Shown here one piece after another: positions 45,884 to 56,721 of a stretch of 64,000 bases of DNA. This DNA is from Rhodoluna sp. (lineage in GTDB: Bacteria > Actinomycetota > Actinomycetes > Actinomycetales > Microbacteriaceae). The notes beneath the pieces were generated by a model. That model searched no databases, was not told the DNA's origin, and was given only the letters and a program-made list of their open reading frames with translations. The stretch spans positions 78,107-142,106 of the forward strand of contig NZ_JAHEIM010000002.1 in assembly GCF_024639375.1 (NCBI RefSeq), in the 5' to 3' direction. How positions within the stretch are numbered: the stretch's first letter is position 1; each line of letters starts with the position of its first letter. The position numbers and the translations under genes are program-made.

Positions 45884-46483
45884 ATGAAGTGTTTGCGCAG
45901 TGTTTTTGCCGGCTTGGCCTTGATTGGCCTAACATTTTTCGGCTCGGCTAGCCCGGCATTGGCCCACGCTAACGAGACCTCAACCAGCCCAGCAGCCGGT
46001 TCCACCATTGAGGCTGGGCTGATTCCAATTGAAATCAGCTTTGGCGAAAAGCTAATGAACCTAGGTGCCGATCAAGGCAATGTGGTGCAAATTCAAGCCC
46101 CGGATGGCTCTTTACCGAGCACCTCGTGCTGGGTGCCAGCCGATACCGGAAGCACCACTCAGTTATCGGCTACCGCGCAGCTGGCCATCCCGGGTAAATA
46201 TGTGGTCACCTGGCGAGTGGTTTCAGCAGACGGCCACCCGGTTGAGGGACTCTTCGATTTCACCGTGAAGAACACCGCCGGCTTCGAAGTTGATCCAGCA
46301 ATTCCTGCTTGCGGCGCTGACTCATCCGCAGTTGAATCGCCGATGCCGATTAGTGCACCGGTTGACGATGGGGCAACCACTGTGGTGACTCAGTGGAATT
46401 GGATTGGATTGGGCGCGATTGCCACGGCGGTAATCGGTTTAATTATTTGGTTAGTTTTGCGCCGCACACAAAGAAGCGAGTAG
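45884..46483 (+). CDS. CopC-domain copper-binding membrane-anchored protein
   Basis: 199 residues. Signal peptide cleaved after SPALA, leaving the N-terminal His of HANETSTSPAAGS, the usual Cu(II)-binding residue of CopC. Ig-like CopC domain (about 27-125) with the distal His in SADGHPVEGLFDFTV. C-terminal helix (about 170-192) with RR anchor. Probably copper binding or delivery at the membrane. Its 3' end overlaps the convergent carboxypeptidase gene by 41 bases. Confidence 0.85.
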   Translation: MKCLRSVFAGLALIGLTFFGSASPALAHANETSTSPAAGSTIEAGLIPIEISFGEKLMNLGADQGNVVQIQAPDGSLPSTSCWVPADTGSTTQLSATAQLAIPGKYVVTWRVVSADGHPVEGLFDFTVKNTAGFEVDPAIPACGADSSAVESPMPISAPVDDGATTVVTQWNWIGLGAIATAVIGLIIWLVLRRTQRSE

Positions 46484-47792
46484 CCACGGTGTCTAGTGCG
46501 CCGCGAGTTGCCCAGCCAACCTGCTTGCCATCGGCACTGCGCGCAAACATCGCATAAGCCAAGCGAGTGCCATCTTTGGCATCGATGATTCCGGCGAGGC
46601 TATAAAGACCGGGGATGAATCCCGACTTTCCCTTCACGCTATTTTTTGCAACCGCATTCACGCCGTTGAAGCGACCAGCAAGGGTTCCAGATTTTCCGGC
46701 AACCGGCAAATATGTTTCAAGCGGTGCCAAGGTGCTGGTTGGGTCAGCGGCGGAGGCCATTAGGTGAGCAATGATTTGCGGAGTGACTCGATTAGCTTGA
46801 GCCAAACCAGATGCATCTTTCATCACTAGGCCAGTTGAGTCAATCGATAAACTCTCGAGCACCTTCTTGGTCAACGGTTCAACCGAGTCAAAACTGCCAG
46901 GCAGCCCAGCCGCAATTGCTGCATGTCTCGCGATGAACTCAGTCTCGGTGTTATCCGAAGCCATCATTGCGTGATGCAACCAAAAGTCCATAGGCTGACT
47001 CGAAACGCTGGTTAGTTCGACAGCGCTTTTTGGAGCGGTGCCGACAACTACGGTTGCATTCGCTGCGAGGGCTTTGAGTGCCTTTTTGAAAAGGGCACCA
47101 GTTTTGCCAACTGGGTCTGTGCTTCGATAACCGTCATAAGCCAAACTCGTGATGTCACCATTGGTGCGGTCACTATCTAATTGCAGTGCCGTGATGTTTG
47201 AGATGTACCCGTTGGTGCGATCGCTAGCCTTCCAAAACGGATTGTAATTTGGCCCGGTGAAGAAACTGGAATCCAAAATGATTTTTGTGATTTCGGTGTC
47301 GCTCGACCATTTGTTGAGCACGTTGGTGGCAAGCGTTTCAAGTCGTGGTGCTGCCGTGTAAGCAGAGCGGCTGTCTTTAGTGAGTTGAGACAAACTAAAG
47401 TCGCCGCCGCCACGCAGCACAATGGTTGAGGGCTGGCCCGGGATGGTGAGCACCGAGGTTTTAGCTCGGTATGTTTCAACCGGCAATTTGGTGAGTGCGG
47501 TTGCAGCTGTAAGCACCTTCAATACCGAGGCCGAAGGGGTCTGCTCGGCACCGCGAACATCGAGCAATGTCTTGCCAGTGGCAACATCAATCACGTAGCC
47601 ATAGAAGCGGCCCAGCGCCGGGTTACTGATGGCAGTCTTGGCTGAGCAGACGCCTGGAGCGGCGGGCGATTTAGTGGGGCTTGGGCTCGGGCTCGGGCTA
47701 CCAACCGCAAAGGCCGGTGTTGCAGACAAACCAAACAGCAGGCTGCCTGCCACTACGGCAGCGCCTAAAAATGATTTGGTTTTGTTCACCAA
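46443..47792 (-). CDS. dacB: D-alanyl-D-alanine carboxypeptidase (PBP4/S13 family), copy 2
   Basis: 449 residues. Sec signal peptide ending in ATPAFA, Pro/Ser linker (SPSPSPSPTKSP), then the S13 domain with SxxK in ASVLKVLTAATAL, SxN in MASDNTETEFIARH, and a third motif KSG (GKSGFIPG) instead of KTG, a change that is tolerated in some members. Secreted peptidoglycan peptidase. TTG 47792 or GTG 47789 could be the start; neither has a clear Shine-Dalgarno. Confidence 0.86.
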   Translation of the reverse strand: MVNKTKSFLGAAVVAGSLLFGLSATPAFAVGSPSPSPSPTKSPAAPGVCSAKTAISNPALGRFYGYVIDVATGKTLLDVRGAEQTPSASVLKVLTAATALTKLPVETYRAKTSVLTIPGQPSTIVLRGGGDFSLSQLTKDSRSAYTAAPRLETLATNVLNKWSSDTEITKIILDSSFFTGPNYNPFWKASDRTNGYISNITALQLDSDRTNGDITSLAYDGYRSTDPVGKTGALFKKALKALAANATVVVGTAPKSAVELTSVSSQPMDFWLHHAMMASDNTETEFIARHAAIAAGLPGSFDSVEPLTKKVLESLSIDSTGLVMKDASGLAQANRVTPQIIAHLMASAADPTSTLAPLETYLPVAGKSGTLAGRFNGVNAVAKNSVKGKSGFIPGLYSLAGIIDAKDGTRLAYAMFARSADGKQVGWATRGALDTVATRFFVCGAKLTK

Positions 47793-47814
47793 TCAAAAAT
47801 AACCGCAGAAGAAC

Positions 47815-49206
47815 CTAGAGTTCGACTGCCTCGCCGTCGCGCGGTGCATGTGCGTGCCAGCCGAGTTGCGACTTGATTCGGTCACTAAAGATTTCGGCAG
47901 CTCCTGCTTCGCCGTGAACCACGAAGACATGCTTCGGCGCTTCGCTGGCGCTGCCAAGCCAAGCAATTAGTTCGTCGGCATCGGCGTGCACCGAAAAGGA
48001 CTCGAGCTGTTCAACCTGCGCGCGCACCGGCACCATCACGCCGTGCATCTTTACTTCGGTTTCGCCTTCGGCAAGTCGACGGCCACGTGTGCCAATCGCC
48101 TGAAAACCAACCAACAAAATTGTGTGCTTTGGATTTGGCAACATCTCACGCAAGTGGTGAACCACTCGCCCACCGGTTGCCATGCCCGATGCCGAAATGA
48201 TGATGCAAGGAGCGGTTGGGTTGTTGATGCTCTTAGATTCATCAACCGTCATCAGCTCAACTAGTGTGCCGGCATCAAATGGGTCTTTGCCCCGCCAGGT
48301 TTCAACAATTTCATCTCTAATTTCTGGAGAGTCCCCGTTGATTGCCTCGCGATAAAAACCCAAGGCTCGAAGTGCCATTGGTGAGTCTGCATAGATTGGC
48401 ACGTTTGGAATTTTGCCAGCCTGCATCAACTCGCGAAGTTGAATCAAAATAACTTCGGTGCGGTCAACTGCAAATGCCGGAATCAAAATCGAACCACCGC
48501 GTTCAACTGTCTGATTGATTGCGTCTTCAAAATTGGTGGTGGTAAGTGCGTGCTCTCTGTCTCCATAGGTTGACTCGGTCACAATTGCATCAAACGCTCC
48601 TCCGGGCACACGGTCTGGGCTAATTAGCAGCGGGTGCTGCTCGCGGCCCATATCCCCGGTGAAAAGAACGCGCTTTCCAAAGAATTCAACTTCAACGAAA
48701 GCCGCACCGAGAATGTGACCCGAGGGATAAAACGTGACGAAAGTCTCTTCGGCAACCTTGACCCGGTTGTGAAATTTCTCGACGCTGAATAGATCAAGAG
48801 TGCGAGTTACATCTGCCTCTTCATAAAGCGGCTTCGGTGGGTTGTGTTTTGAAAAACCTTTTTTTGCCGCGTACTTGGCGTCTTCGGTTTGAATTCGCGC
48901 TGAGTCTCGCAGCACAACCTCGGCCAATTTGGCGGTGTAGTTAGTTAGGTGCACCTTGCCCCTAAAACCGTCTTTCACCAATCGCGGCAAATAGCCACAG
49001 TGGTCTAGGTGGGCGTGGGTAATAATCACCGCGGATAGCTCGCCCGGATCGATCGGCAAAGGATTCCAGTTTTTTAGACGCAGTTCTTTGAGGCCCTGAA
49101 ACATGCCTGCATCGACCATTACCTTGGTGGTGCCGGCAGTGAGCAAAAAACGGCTGCCGGTAACAGTGCCTGCTGCGCCTAGAAACTGAATCATTGGTTT
49201 AACCAT
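47815..49206 (-). CDS. Beta-CASP metallo-beta-lactamase ribonuclease-like protein
   Basis: 463 residues. Metal motif HAHLDH (residues 64-69), further ligands in GHILGA and FTGDMG, and the beta-CASP/RMMBL end with SVHADADELIAWL and VVHGE. Family includes YSH1/CPSF73-like bacterial RNA-cleaving enzymes; the exact target is unknown. ATG 49206 or 49194 could start it. It is divergent from the P-type ATPase (57-base gap). Confidence 0.85.
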   Translation of the reverse strand: MVKPMIQFLGAAGTVTGSRFLLTAGTTKVMVDAGMFQGLKELRLKNWNPLPIDPGELSAVIITHAHLDHCGYLPRLVKDGFRGKVHLTNYTAKLAEVVLRDSARIQTEDAKYAAKKGFSKHNPPKPLYEEADVTRTLDLFSVEKFHNRVKVAEETFVTFYPSGHILGAAFVEVEFFGKRVLFTGDMGREQHPLLISPDRVPGGAFDAIVTESTYGDREHALTTTNFEDAINQTVERGGSILIPAFAVDRTEVILIQLRELMQAGKIPNVPIYADSPMALRALGFYREAINGDSPEIRDEIVETWRGKDPFDAGTLVELMTVDESKSINNPTAPCIIISASGMATGGRVVHHLREMLPNPKHTILLVGFQAIGTRGRRLAEGETEVKMHGVMVPVRAQVEQLESFSVHADADELIAWLGSASEAPKHVFVVHGEAGAAEIFSDRIKSQLGWHAHAPRDGEAVEL

Positions 49207-49263
49207 GTTTTGAGTCTAGATCGCTGTGGGTTTTTGGCAGCCCAGCAGTGGCAGACTGAAGGT

Positions 49264-51090
49264 ATGAACAAGGCTCTGCGCAACGATTACCTGCTGCTGG
49301 TTACCACCCTTGCCAGCCTGGGTGGTGGCTTTCTGTTTGAGGTTAGCGACCTGCACCTAGGTGCGGTTCTTAGCTGGGCAGTTGGTGCGGCTGTCGGCCT
49401 TGCTTTATCCGTGGTTCTGCTTATTCGCGCTATTCGCGATAAGGAATTTGGCAGCGACATGTTGGCCTTGGTTTCGATTTTGGCCACCTCGCTCACTGGC
49501 GAATGGATTGCCGCCAGTGTGATCTCGGTGATGTTGGCCACCGGCCGCGCTTTGGAACGCTGGGCCGAAGGCAGAGCACGCCGACAACTAGAGGCGCTGC
49601 TGGCTCGTGCACCGCAATTTGCCCATGTGATTTTCGCAGACGGGTCAATCAAAGATGTTGCGCTTGCCTCGGTCAAGGTTGGTGACAAACTCTTGGTGCG
49701 CTCTGGTGAAGTTGTTCCGCTCGATGGCAATTTGATTACCGAGGGTTCGTTCGATGAATCTGCATTGACCGGTGAACCACTTCCTCAATATCACGCTGCA
49801 ACCGAAGAAGTTTCTTCGGGTGTGCTCAATGCTGCCGGCGAAGTTGAAATGATTGCCTCGCGTGATGCCGAGAATTCAACTTATTCAAATTTGATTCGAT
49901 TGGTGCAACAGGCTCAGGCAAACACCGCTAATGGCGTGCGCATTGCCAACCGCTGGGCGGTGCGCTTTGTGCCATTCGCACTTTTGCTTTCGGTTGGCAC
50001 CTGGATTTTCACCGGCGAGCTAAGCCGCGCAGTTGCTGTCATCGTGGCCGCCACTCCTTGCCCACTTATTTTGGCGGTGCCGGTGGCGATTATCGCGGGC
50101 ATGTCAAAAGCGGCTTCACGCGGAGCTATCATCAAGGGTGGCGCAGCGCTGGAGCAACTTGCTCGCACCGAAACCGTGATGCTCGACAAAACTGGAACGC
50201 TCACCCATGGTGGGCCAGAAATCACTCGGATTGCATTTGCGCCTGACACTGACGAGAGTGAAATTATTCGACTTGCGGCTTCACTCGAACAATCAAGCCC
50301 ACACGTGATTGCCCAGGCACTCATTGCCGAAGCTAAACGTCGAAGCCTTTCACTCGAGCGCGCATCCGAAGTGATTGAAAATCACGGTGTCGGTTTGATT
50401 GGCAAAGTTGCAGGCCACTCGATTCGGGTTGGTCAACCTGCAACTGAGCTGCCCGAGTGGGCACAACTTGATAATGCTTTGCTGGTTGCCGTTGAAGAGG
50501 ACGGCGAGCTGAAGGCGATGATTGGCCTAGACGACCCGTTGCGCGATGAGGCAAAGTCGACTGTTGACTGGCTGCGCAAACTGGGCGTGAAGCGAGTAAT
50601 CATGGTTTCGGGCGACCGCAAGATCACAGCCGAAGCCGTTGGGTTCGAAGTGGGCGTTGATGAAGTTTTTGCCGAGTGCAAGCCCGAGCAGAAGCTGGCC
50701 ATAGTAAAGGCCGAAATGGCTGCTGCTAAGGGTTCAGTGGTTGTGGTGGGTGACGGCATCAACGATGCACCCGCTCTTGCTGCCTCGGATGTTGGCGTGG
50801 CTATGGGCGCCCGAGGCTCAACCGCTGCCAGCGAGGCTGCCGATGTGGTGATTGTTGAAGATTCGATTCAGCACCTCGCCGTGGCGATGCAAATTGCCAA
50901 GGGCACACGTGCTCGCGCCCTGCAGGCAGCCGGGGTGGGCATGAGTTTTGCAATGATTGCCATGCTGGCGGCATCCGCAGGTTTTATAAATTCAACCCAG
51001 AGTGCTGTGAGTCAAGAATTCATTGACATGGCTGCAATTCTTTGGGCACTGGTTCCGGTGAAGTATCAAATGAACAAGCGGGGAAACTAG
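49264..51090 (+). CDS. Heavy-metal-type P-type ATPase without N-terminal metal-binding domain
   Basis: 608 residues. Phosphorylated Asp about 308 in DKTGTLT, actuator TGEP (about 169-172), hinge GDGINDAPALAASDVGVAMG. The membrane metal motif is TPCPL (about 264-268) rather than CPC/CPH, a form seen in a subgroup of short heavy-metal ATPases. No CxxC metal-binding domain. Exports (or imports) a divalent metal; ion not predictable. ATG 49264 is used; an 18-codon upstream extension overlaps the divergent promoter. Confidence 0.85.
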   Translation: MNKALRNDYLLLVTTLASLGGGFLFEVSDLHLGAVLSWAVGAAVGLALSVVLLIRAIRDKEFGSDMLALVSILATSLTGEWIAASVISVMLATGRALERWAEGRARRQLEALLARAPQFAHVIFADGSIKDVALASVKVGDKLLVRSGEVVPLDGNLITEGSFDESALTGEPLPQYHAATEEVSSGVLNAAGEVEMIASRDAENSTYSNLIRLVQQAQANTANGVRIANRWAVRFVPFALLLSVGTWIFTGELSRAVAVIVAATPCPLILAVPVAIIAGMSKAASRGAIIKGGAALEQLARTETVMLDKTGTLTHGGPEITRIAFAPDTDESEIIRLAASLEQSSPHVIAQALIAEAKRRSLSLERASEVIENHGVGLIGKVAGHSIRVGQPATELPEWAQLDNALLVAVEEDGELKAMIGLDDPLRDEAKSTVDWLRKLGVKRVIMVSGDRKITAEAVGFEVGVDEVFAECKPEQKLAIVKAEMAAAKGSVVVVGDGINDAPALAASDVGVAMGARGSTAASEAADVVIVEDSIQHLAVAMQIAKGTRARALQAAGVGMSFAMIAMLAASAGFINSTQSAVSQEFIDMAAILWALVPVKYQMNKRGN

Positions 51091-51093
51091 ATA

Positions 51094-52317
51094 ATGCGCG
51101 TAATCAACTATGAACAGCTGAAACAAATTCTTTCGGGTGTTGGCGAAAATCCGCGCGTGGTTGCCTCGGGCAACTTTGCTACTCCTACCGTTTTGCTAAA
51201 TGCCCTTGATGAGTCGGTTGAAACCTACCGCCTCAACATGCTCGGAGCCCAGGTTGGCATTCCCAACCGCGAAGGCGTGGAGTATGAATCTGCATTCGTT
51301 GGACCTGGCATGCGCAGACACGAGCGACTGAACTACGTGCCGAGTCGATTGAGCCTGGTTCCAATTCTTTTTCGCGATCACTTTTGGCCAAACATCGTTT
51401 TGCTTCACACCTCTGCCCCACGTCACGACACCGTGAGTTTGGGAATCGAGGTAAACGTGCTTCCGGCAGCAATTGAGGCTGTGCGCGAACGCGGTGGTTT
51501 AGTAATCGCCCAGGCAAATAAGAACATGCCCTACACCTATGGCGATGCTCAGATTTATGAACACGAAATCGACTACCTAATCGAAGTGGATGAGCAACTG
51601 CTCTCGAAGGAGCCAACACCTGCGGTTGGTGATGCCAAAGAGATTGGTGACCGCATTGCGGCGATGGTCACCGACGGTTCAACAATGCAACTCGGCATCG
51701 GCGGTATTCCCGACGCAGTGCTTGCCGGTTTGCTGAAGCGCAAAAATCTGCGCGTGTGGACCGAGATGTTTAGCGATGGTGTGCTTGATTTGCACAAGGC
51801 CGGAGCCCTAGACCCAGAACTGCCACTGACTGCATCGTTCTTATTTGGCAGCACCGAACTGTATGAGTGGCTACACCTGAATCGCTCGGTTCGCATGTTG
51901 CGCACCGAGAAGACTAATGACCCGGGTCAGATTAGCCGCCAAGCCAAAATGACCAGCATCAACGCCGCGCTCGAAGTTGACCTCTATGACCAGGCAAATG
52001 CCAGTTATGTGCGAGGCGAGATTTACTCGGGATTCGGCGGATCAACCGACTTCATTGTTGGTGCTTTGCACTCTCGTGGTGGCCAGTCGTTCATGGCACT
52101 GCCTTCATGGCACCCGAAGGCTAATAAGTCGGCGATTGTTCCTCACCTAACCGATAACGTCACTAGTTTTCAGCACAGCTATGTTGCAACCGAGCAGGGT
52201 TTGGCGGCTTGCTTTGGTCACACACAAAAACAGCAGGCCGAAAACATCATCGCAGTGGCTCACCCGGATGCACGTGCAGAATTGGTTGACGCGGCAAAGC
52301 GCATGGGATTAATTTAA
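51094..52317 (+). CDS. Acetyl-CoA hydrolase / CoA-transferase family protein
   Basis: 407 residues, class I CoA-transferase fold. The C-terminal half has LGIGGIPDAVLAGL, FGGSTDFIVGALHSRGG and ATEQGLAAC-type motif (YVATEQGLAACFG) typical of acetyl-CoA hydrolases, 4-hydroxybutyrate and succinyl-CoA:acetate transferases. Which acid is used is not clear. It starts three bases after the ATPase gene, and lies near acetate/pyruvate transport and PEP synthase genes, consistent with short-chain acid metabolism. Confidence 0.8.
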   Translation: MRVINYEQLKQILSGVGENPRVVASGNFATPTVLLNALDESVETYRLNMLGAQVGIPNREGVEYESAFVGPGMRRHERLNYVPSRLSLVPILFRDHFWPNIVLLHTSAPRHDTVSLGIEVNVLPAAIEAVRERGGLVIAQANKNMPYTYGDAQIYEHEIDYLIEVDEQLLSKEPTPAVGDAKEIGDRIAAMVTDGSTMQLGIGGIPDAVLAGLLKRKNLRVWTEMFSDGVLDLHKAGALDPELPLTASFLFGSTELYEWLHLNRSVRMLRTEKTNDPGQISRQAKMTSINAALEVDLYDQANASYVRGEIYSGFGGSTDFIVGALHSRGGQSFMALPSWHPKANKSAIVPHLTDNVTSFQHSYVATEQGLAACFGHTQKQQAENIIAVAHPDARAELVDAAKRMGLI

Positions 52318-52342
52318 GAAAACGCTTACAAAGCAAACAAAT

Positions 52343-52403
52343 GTGAAAGTTTGTCACTTATTTTTCATTCAGCCGGTTTTGCACAAAGTCGCGGCTTTAT
52401 AAT
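52343..52403 (+). promoter_or_regulatory. Promoter region of the ppsR-ppsA unit
   Basis: A perfect -10 TATAAT at 52398-52403 with only a weak -35 (GGTTTT, 52375-52380, 17-base spacer). Upstream, GTGA-N7-TCAC (52343-52357) is a CRP-like inverted repeat, but the spacing is one base longer than the classical N6 site. Confidence 0.45.
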
Positions 52404-52441
52404 TGGCCTAAGAATGGCCACCGACAACGACGTCTTGGTCT

Positions 52442-53269
52442 GTGAATGGAACGCCCGTGGCCGATACTCGCACCGTTTTCTTTGTATCCGATGGAACAGG
52501 GATCACTGCCGAAGCTTGGGGTGCCGCCCTGCTTTCACAATTCGATACCTCAACTTTTGAAAACCACACCATTGCATTTGTAACCAATGTGCTAGATGCC
52601 GAAAAAACCGTTCAGCGCATTGACCGCGCCAATGTTCCAGGCCAACGCCCAATCGTCTTTTCCACCACGGTTGACCAAGACATCAAAAACATTTTGAGCA
52701 CCAGCAAATCGCTCTTTATTGACCTGTTTGACCAAACCCTGCCAACCCTCGAGTTGGAACTAGGCGTAAAAAGCGCACCAATCAAGGGTTCAGCTCACGG
52801 CATCTCGAACGCCACCAAGTACCAGCAGCGCATGGCCGCCATTGAATACAGCATTGAGCACGACGATGGCCAGAGCCTTCGCGCTCTAGACCAAGCCGAC
52901 ATCATCTTGGTAGCGCCCTCTCGCTGCGGCAAGACGCCAACCAGCATGTACCTCTCGCTTCAATACGGCGTAAAGGCGGCAAACTTTCCAATTGTTGACG
53001 AAGACTTCAACACGCTAAAGCTGCCTGCCAGCCTTGAAAAGACTTCAGATAAAGCCTTCGGCCTAATCTCCACTCCCCAACGACTTCAAACAGTGCGCTC
53101 GGAACGCCGTCCTAATTCAAAGTACGCATCGATTGAGCAGTGTCGATTTGAAATTGACTCTGCGATGCACATCTTTGAGAAGTACAAGATTCCGTACTTA
53201 GATTCCTCAACCAAATCGGTTGAAGAGCTTGCCTCAGTGGCAATGGATATAAAGGGGCTTCGCAGTTAG
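52442..53269 (+). CDS. ppsR: PEP synthase regulatory protein (kinase/pyrophosphorylase, PpsR/DUF299)
   Basis: 275 residues. TVFFVSDGTGITAEAWG at the N-terminus and the P-loop-like VAPSRCGKTPTSMYLSLQYGVKAANFP (about residues 160-180) define the DUF299 family. Members phosphorylate PEP synthase or PPDK with ADP to switch it off and reverse this by a phosphorolysis. It is 18 bases upstream of ppsA, the expected target. GTG 52442 is used; GTG 52457 is possible. Confidence 0.92.
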   Translation: MNGTPVADTRTVFFVSDGTGITAEAWGAALLSQFDTSTFENHTIAFVTNVLDAEKTVQRIDRANVPGQRPIVFSTTVDQDIKNILSTSKSLFIDLFDQTLPTLELELGVKSAPIKGSAHGISNATKYQQRMAAIEYSIEHDDGQSLRALDQADIILVAPSRCGKTPTSMYLSLQYGVKAANFPIVDEDFNTLKLPASLEKTSDKAFGLISTPQRLQTVRSERRPNSKYASIEQCRFEIDSAMHIFEKYKIPYLDSSTKSVEELASVAMDIKGLRS

Positions 53270-53287
53270 GCGAAGTGGAGGAGGGAA

Positions 53288-55651
<2,364 letters not shown>

Positions 55652-55658
55652 ACCAATA

Positions 55659-55696
55659 AAGAAAGTGGCCCGCGGTAATTCGCGGGCCACTTTCTT
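55659..55696. terminator. Terminator after ppsA
   Basis: A 16-bp GC-rich stem (AAGAAAGTGGCCCGCG and its complement) with a GTAATT loop, followed by TTGTTT. It lies between the convergent ppsA and MpaB-like genes and can act on both. Confidence 0.92.
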
Positions 55697-55707
55697 GTTT
55701 CAAAACA

Positions 55708-56640
55708 TTATGAGTTAGGGCTCCAAGCCCCAACCCGAATTAGCCTCTGCTTTGCAGCATCCTCAATTGGGCTCTCTGGCCCTATAGCGAAACGCATCAG
55801 CCTAAGCAGCGCACGAACCACTGGTTGAACGAACCAACGAGGTCGCGCCCTGAGGCCAAGCATTTGTCGAATTTCTTGAGGCAAACTAACCACCGCTGCG
55901 TCAAACAACAACGCATAAATTGGTTTGGCGCTTTTAGGCAATGGTGCCTTGCGAATGAAATCAACAACCTGCAGAGTTTGCTCGTCTACTCGCAACAGCC
56001 CTTGTTCGGCGAACTGCGAAATTTGGTCGTTGAGTTCTGCCCGGGTCATCGGCGCCTGGGCCAAACCCAACGGCTGCACAGATTTTGACCACTGGGCCAC
56101 ATAGTTATCCGCGGCACTTGCATTGTCACCTTTGGGAATGCTCACACCGGAATACCATTCGTGGGCAGTTAAGAACGAATCGCTGAAAGCGATGTGCACC
56201 CAAAGCAGCAAGTCGGCATCTGCTGCACGATAGCTCTTTTGCTCTCCCTGACCTGAAACGTAATCGCCCACAACGCGGGTGTGCAGTCGGTTCACTCGAC
56301 TTGCTTCTTGCATGATTGCTTGCTCGGAACCAAAAGTAGTCACGGTTAGCCAGCGGATGGTGCCCGAGAGTCGACCGAGTGGGTCTTGTTCATATCTTGA
56401 GTGCTGTGACACACCTGCCAGCGACCCCGGATGCAAAGCCTGCATCAATAGAGCGCGAATGCCGCCAACCAAGGTTGCAAAATCTGCGTGCACAACCCAC
56501 GGTGCATCATCAGGGGTAAACCAGCCCGCATCATCGCCGGCGGCAACTACCTCTAGCCAAGGTGGCACACCGTTAGGGTCACCCGAAAGAAGGCGGCGAA
56601 AGCGCACTGAAAGTGCTTCTTGCCACGCTTTGTTCTTCAA
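55708..56640 (-). CDS. DUF2236 / MpaB-like putative heme oxygenase
   Basis: 310 residues. The conserved ALHPGSLAGVSQHSRYEQDPLGRLSGT block (about 67-93), RLHTRVVGDY and LLLWVHIAFSDSFLTAHEWY carry the His/Arg/Lys pattern of the DUF2236 family, which includes b-type-heme latex-clearing protein and fungal MpaB. Substrate here unknown. TTG start with GAGGGG four bases upstream. Convergent with ppsA. Confidence 0.8.
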   Translation of the reverse strand: MKNKAWQEALSVRFRRLLSGDPNGVPPWLEVVAAGDDAGWFTPDDAPWVVHADFATLVGGIRALLMQALHPGSLAGVSQHSRYEQDPLGRLSGTIRWLTVTTFGSEQAIMQEASRVNRLHTRVVGDYVSGQGEQKSYRAADADLLLWVHIAFSDSFLTAHEWYSGVSIPKGDNASAADNYVAQWSKSVQPLGLAQAPMTRAELNDQISQFAEQGLLRVDEQTLQVVDFIRKAPLPKSAKPIYALLFDAAVVSLPQEIRQMLGLRARPRWFVQPVVRALLRLMRFAIGPESPIEDAAKQRLIRVGAWSPNS

Positions 56641-56678
56641 CTTGCCCCTCTGAGATTTATCACTTGCTCGAATCTAAC

Positions 56679-56714
56679 AAAGAAAACCCCGACCAATGGC
56701 CGGGGTTTTCTTTT
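56679..56714. terminator. Terminator downstream of the monocarboxylate symporter gene
   Basis: Arms AAAGAAAACCCCG / CGGGGTTTTCTTT with an ACCAATGGC loop. T-runs in both directions. It ends the leftward symporter operon and insulates the MpaB-like gene. Confidence 0.9.
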
Positions 56715-56721
56715 GAATTGA

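Noticed and set aside
52343..52357. Classical CRP/GlxR site upstream of ppsR
   Set aside because: Half-sites GTGA and TCAC are separated by seven bases, not the six of the known site, so it is listed only as CRP-like.
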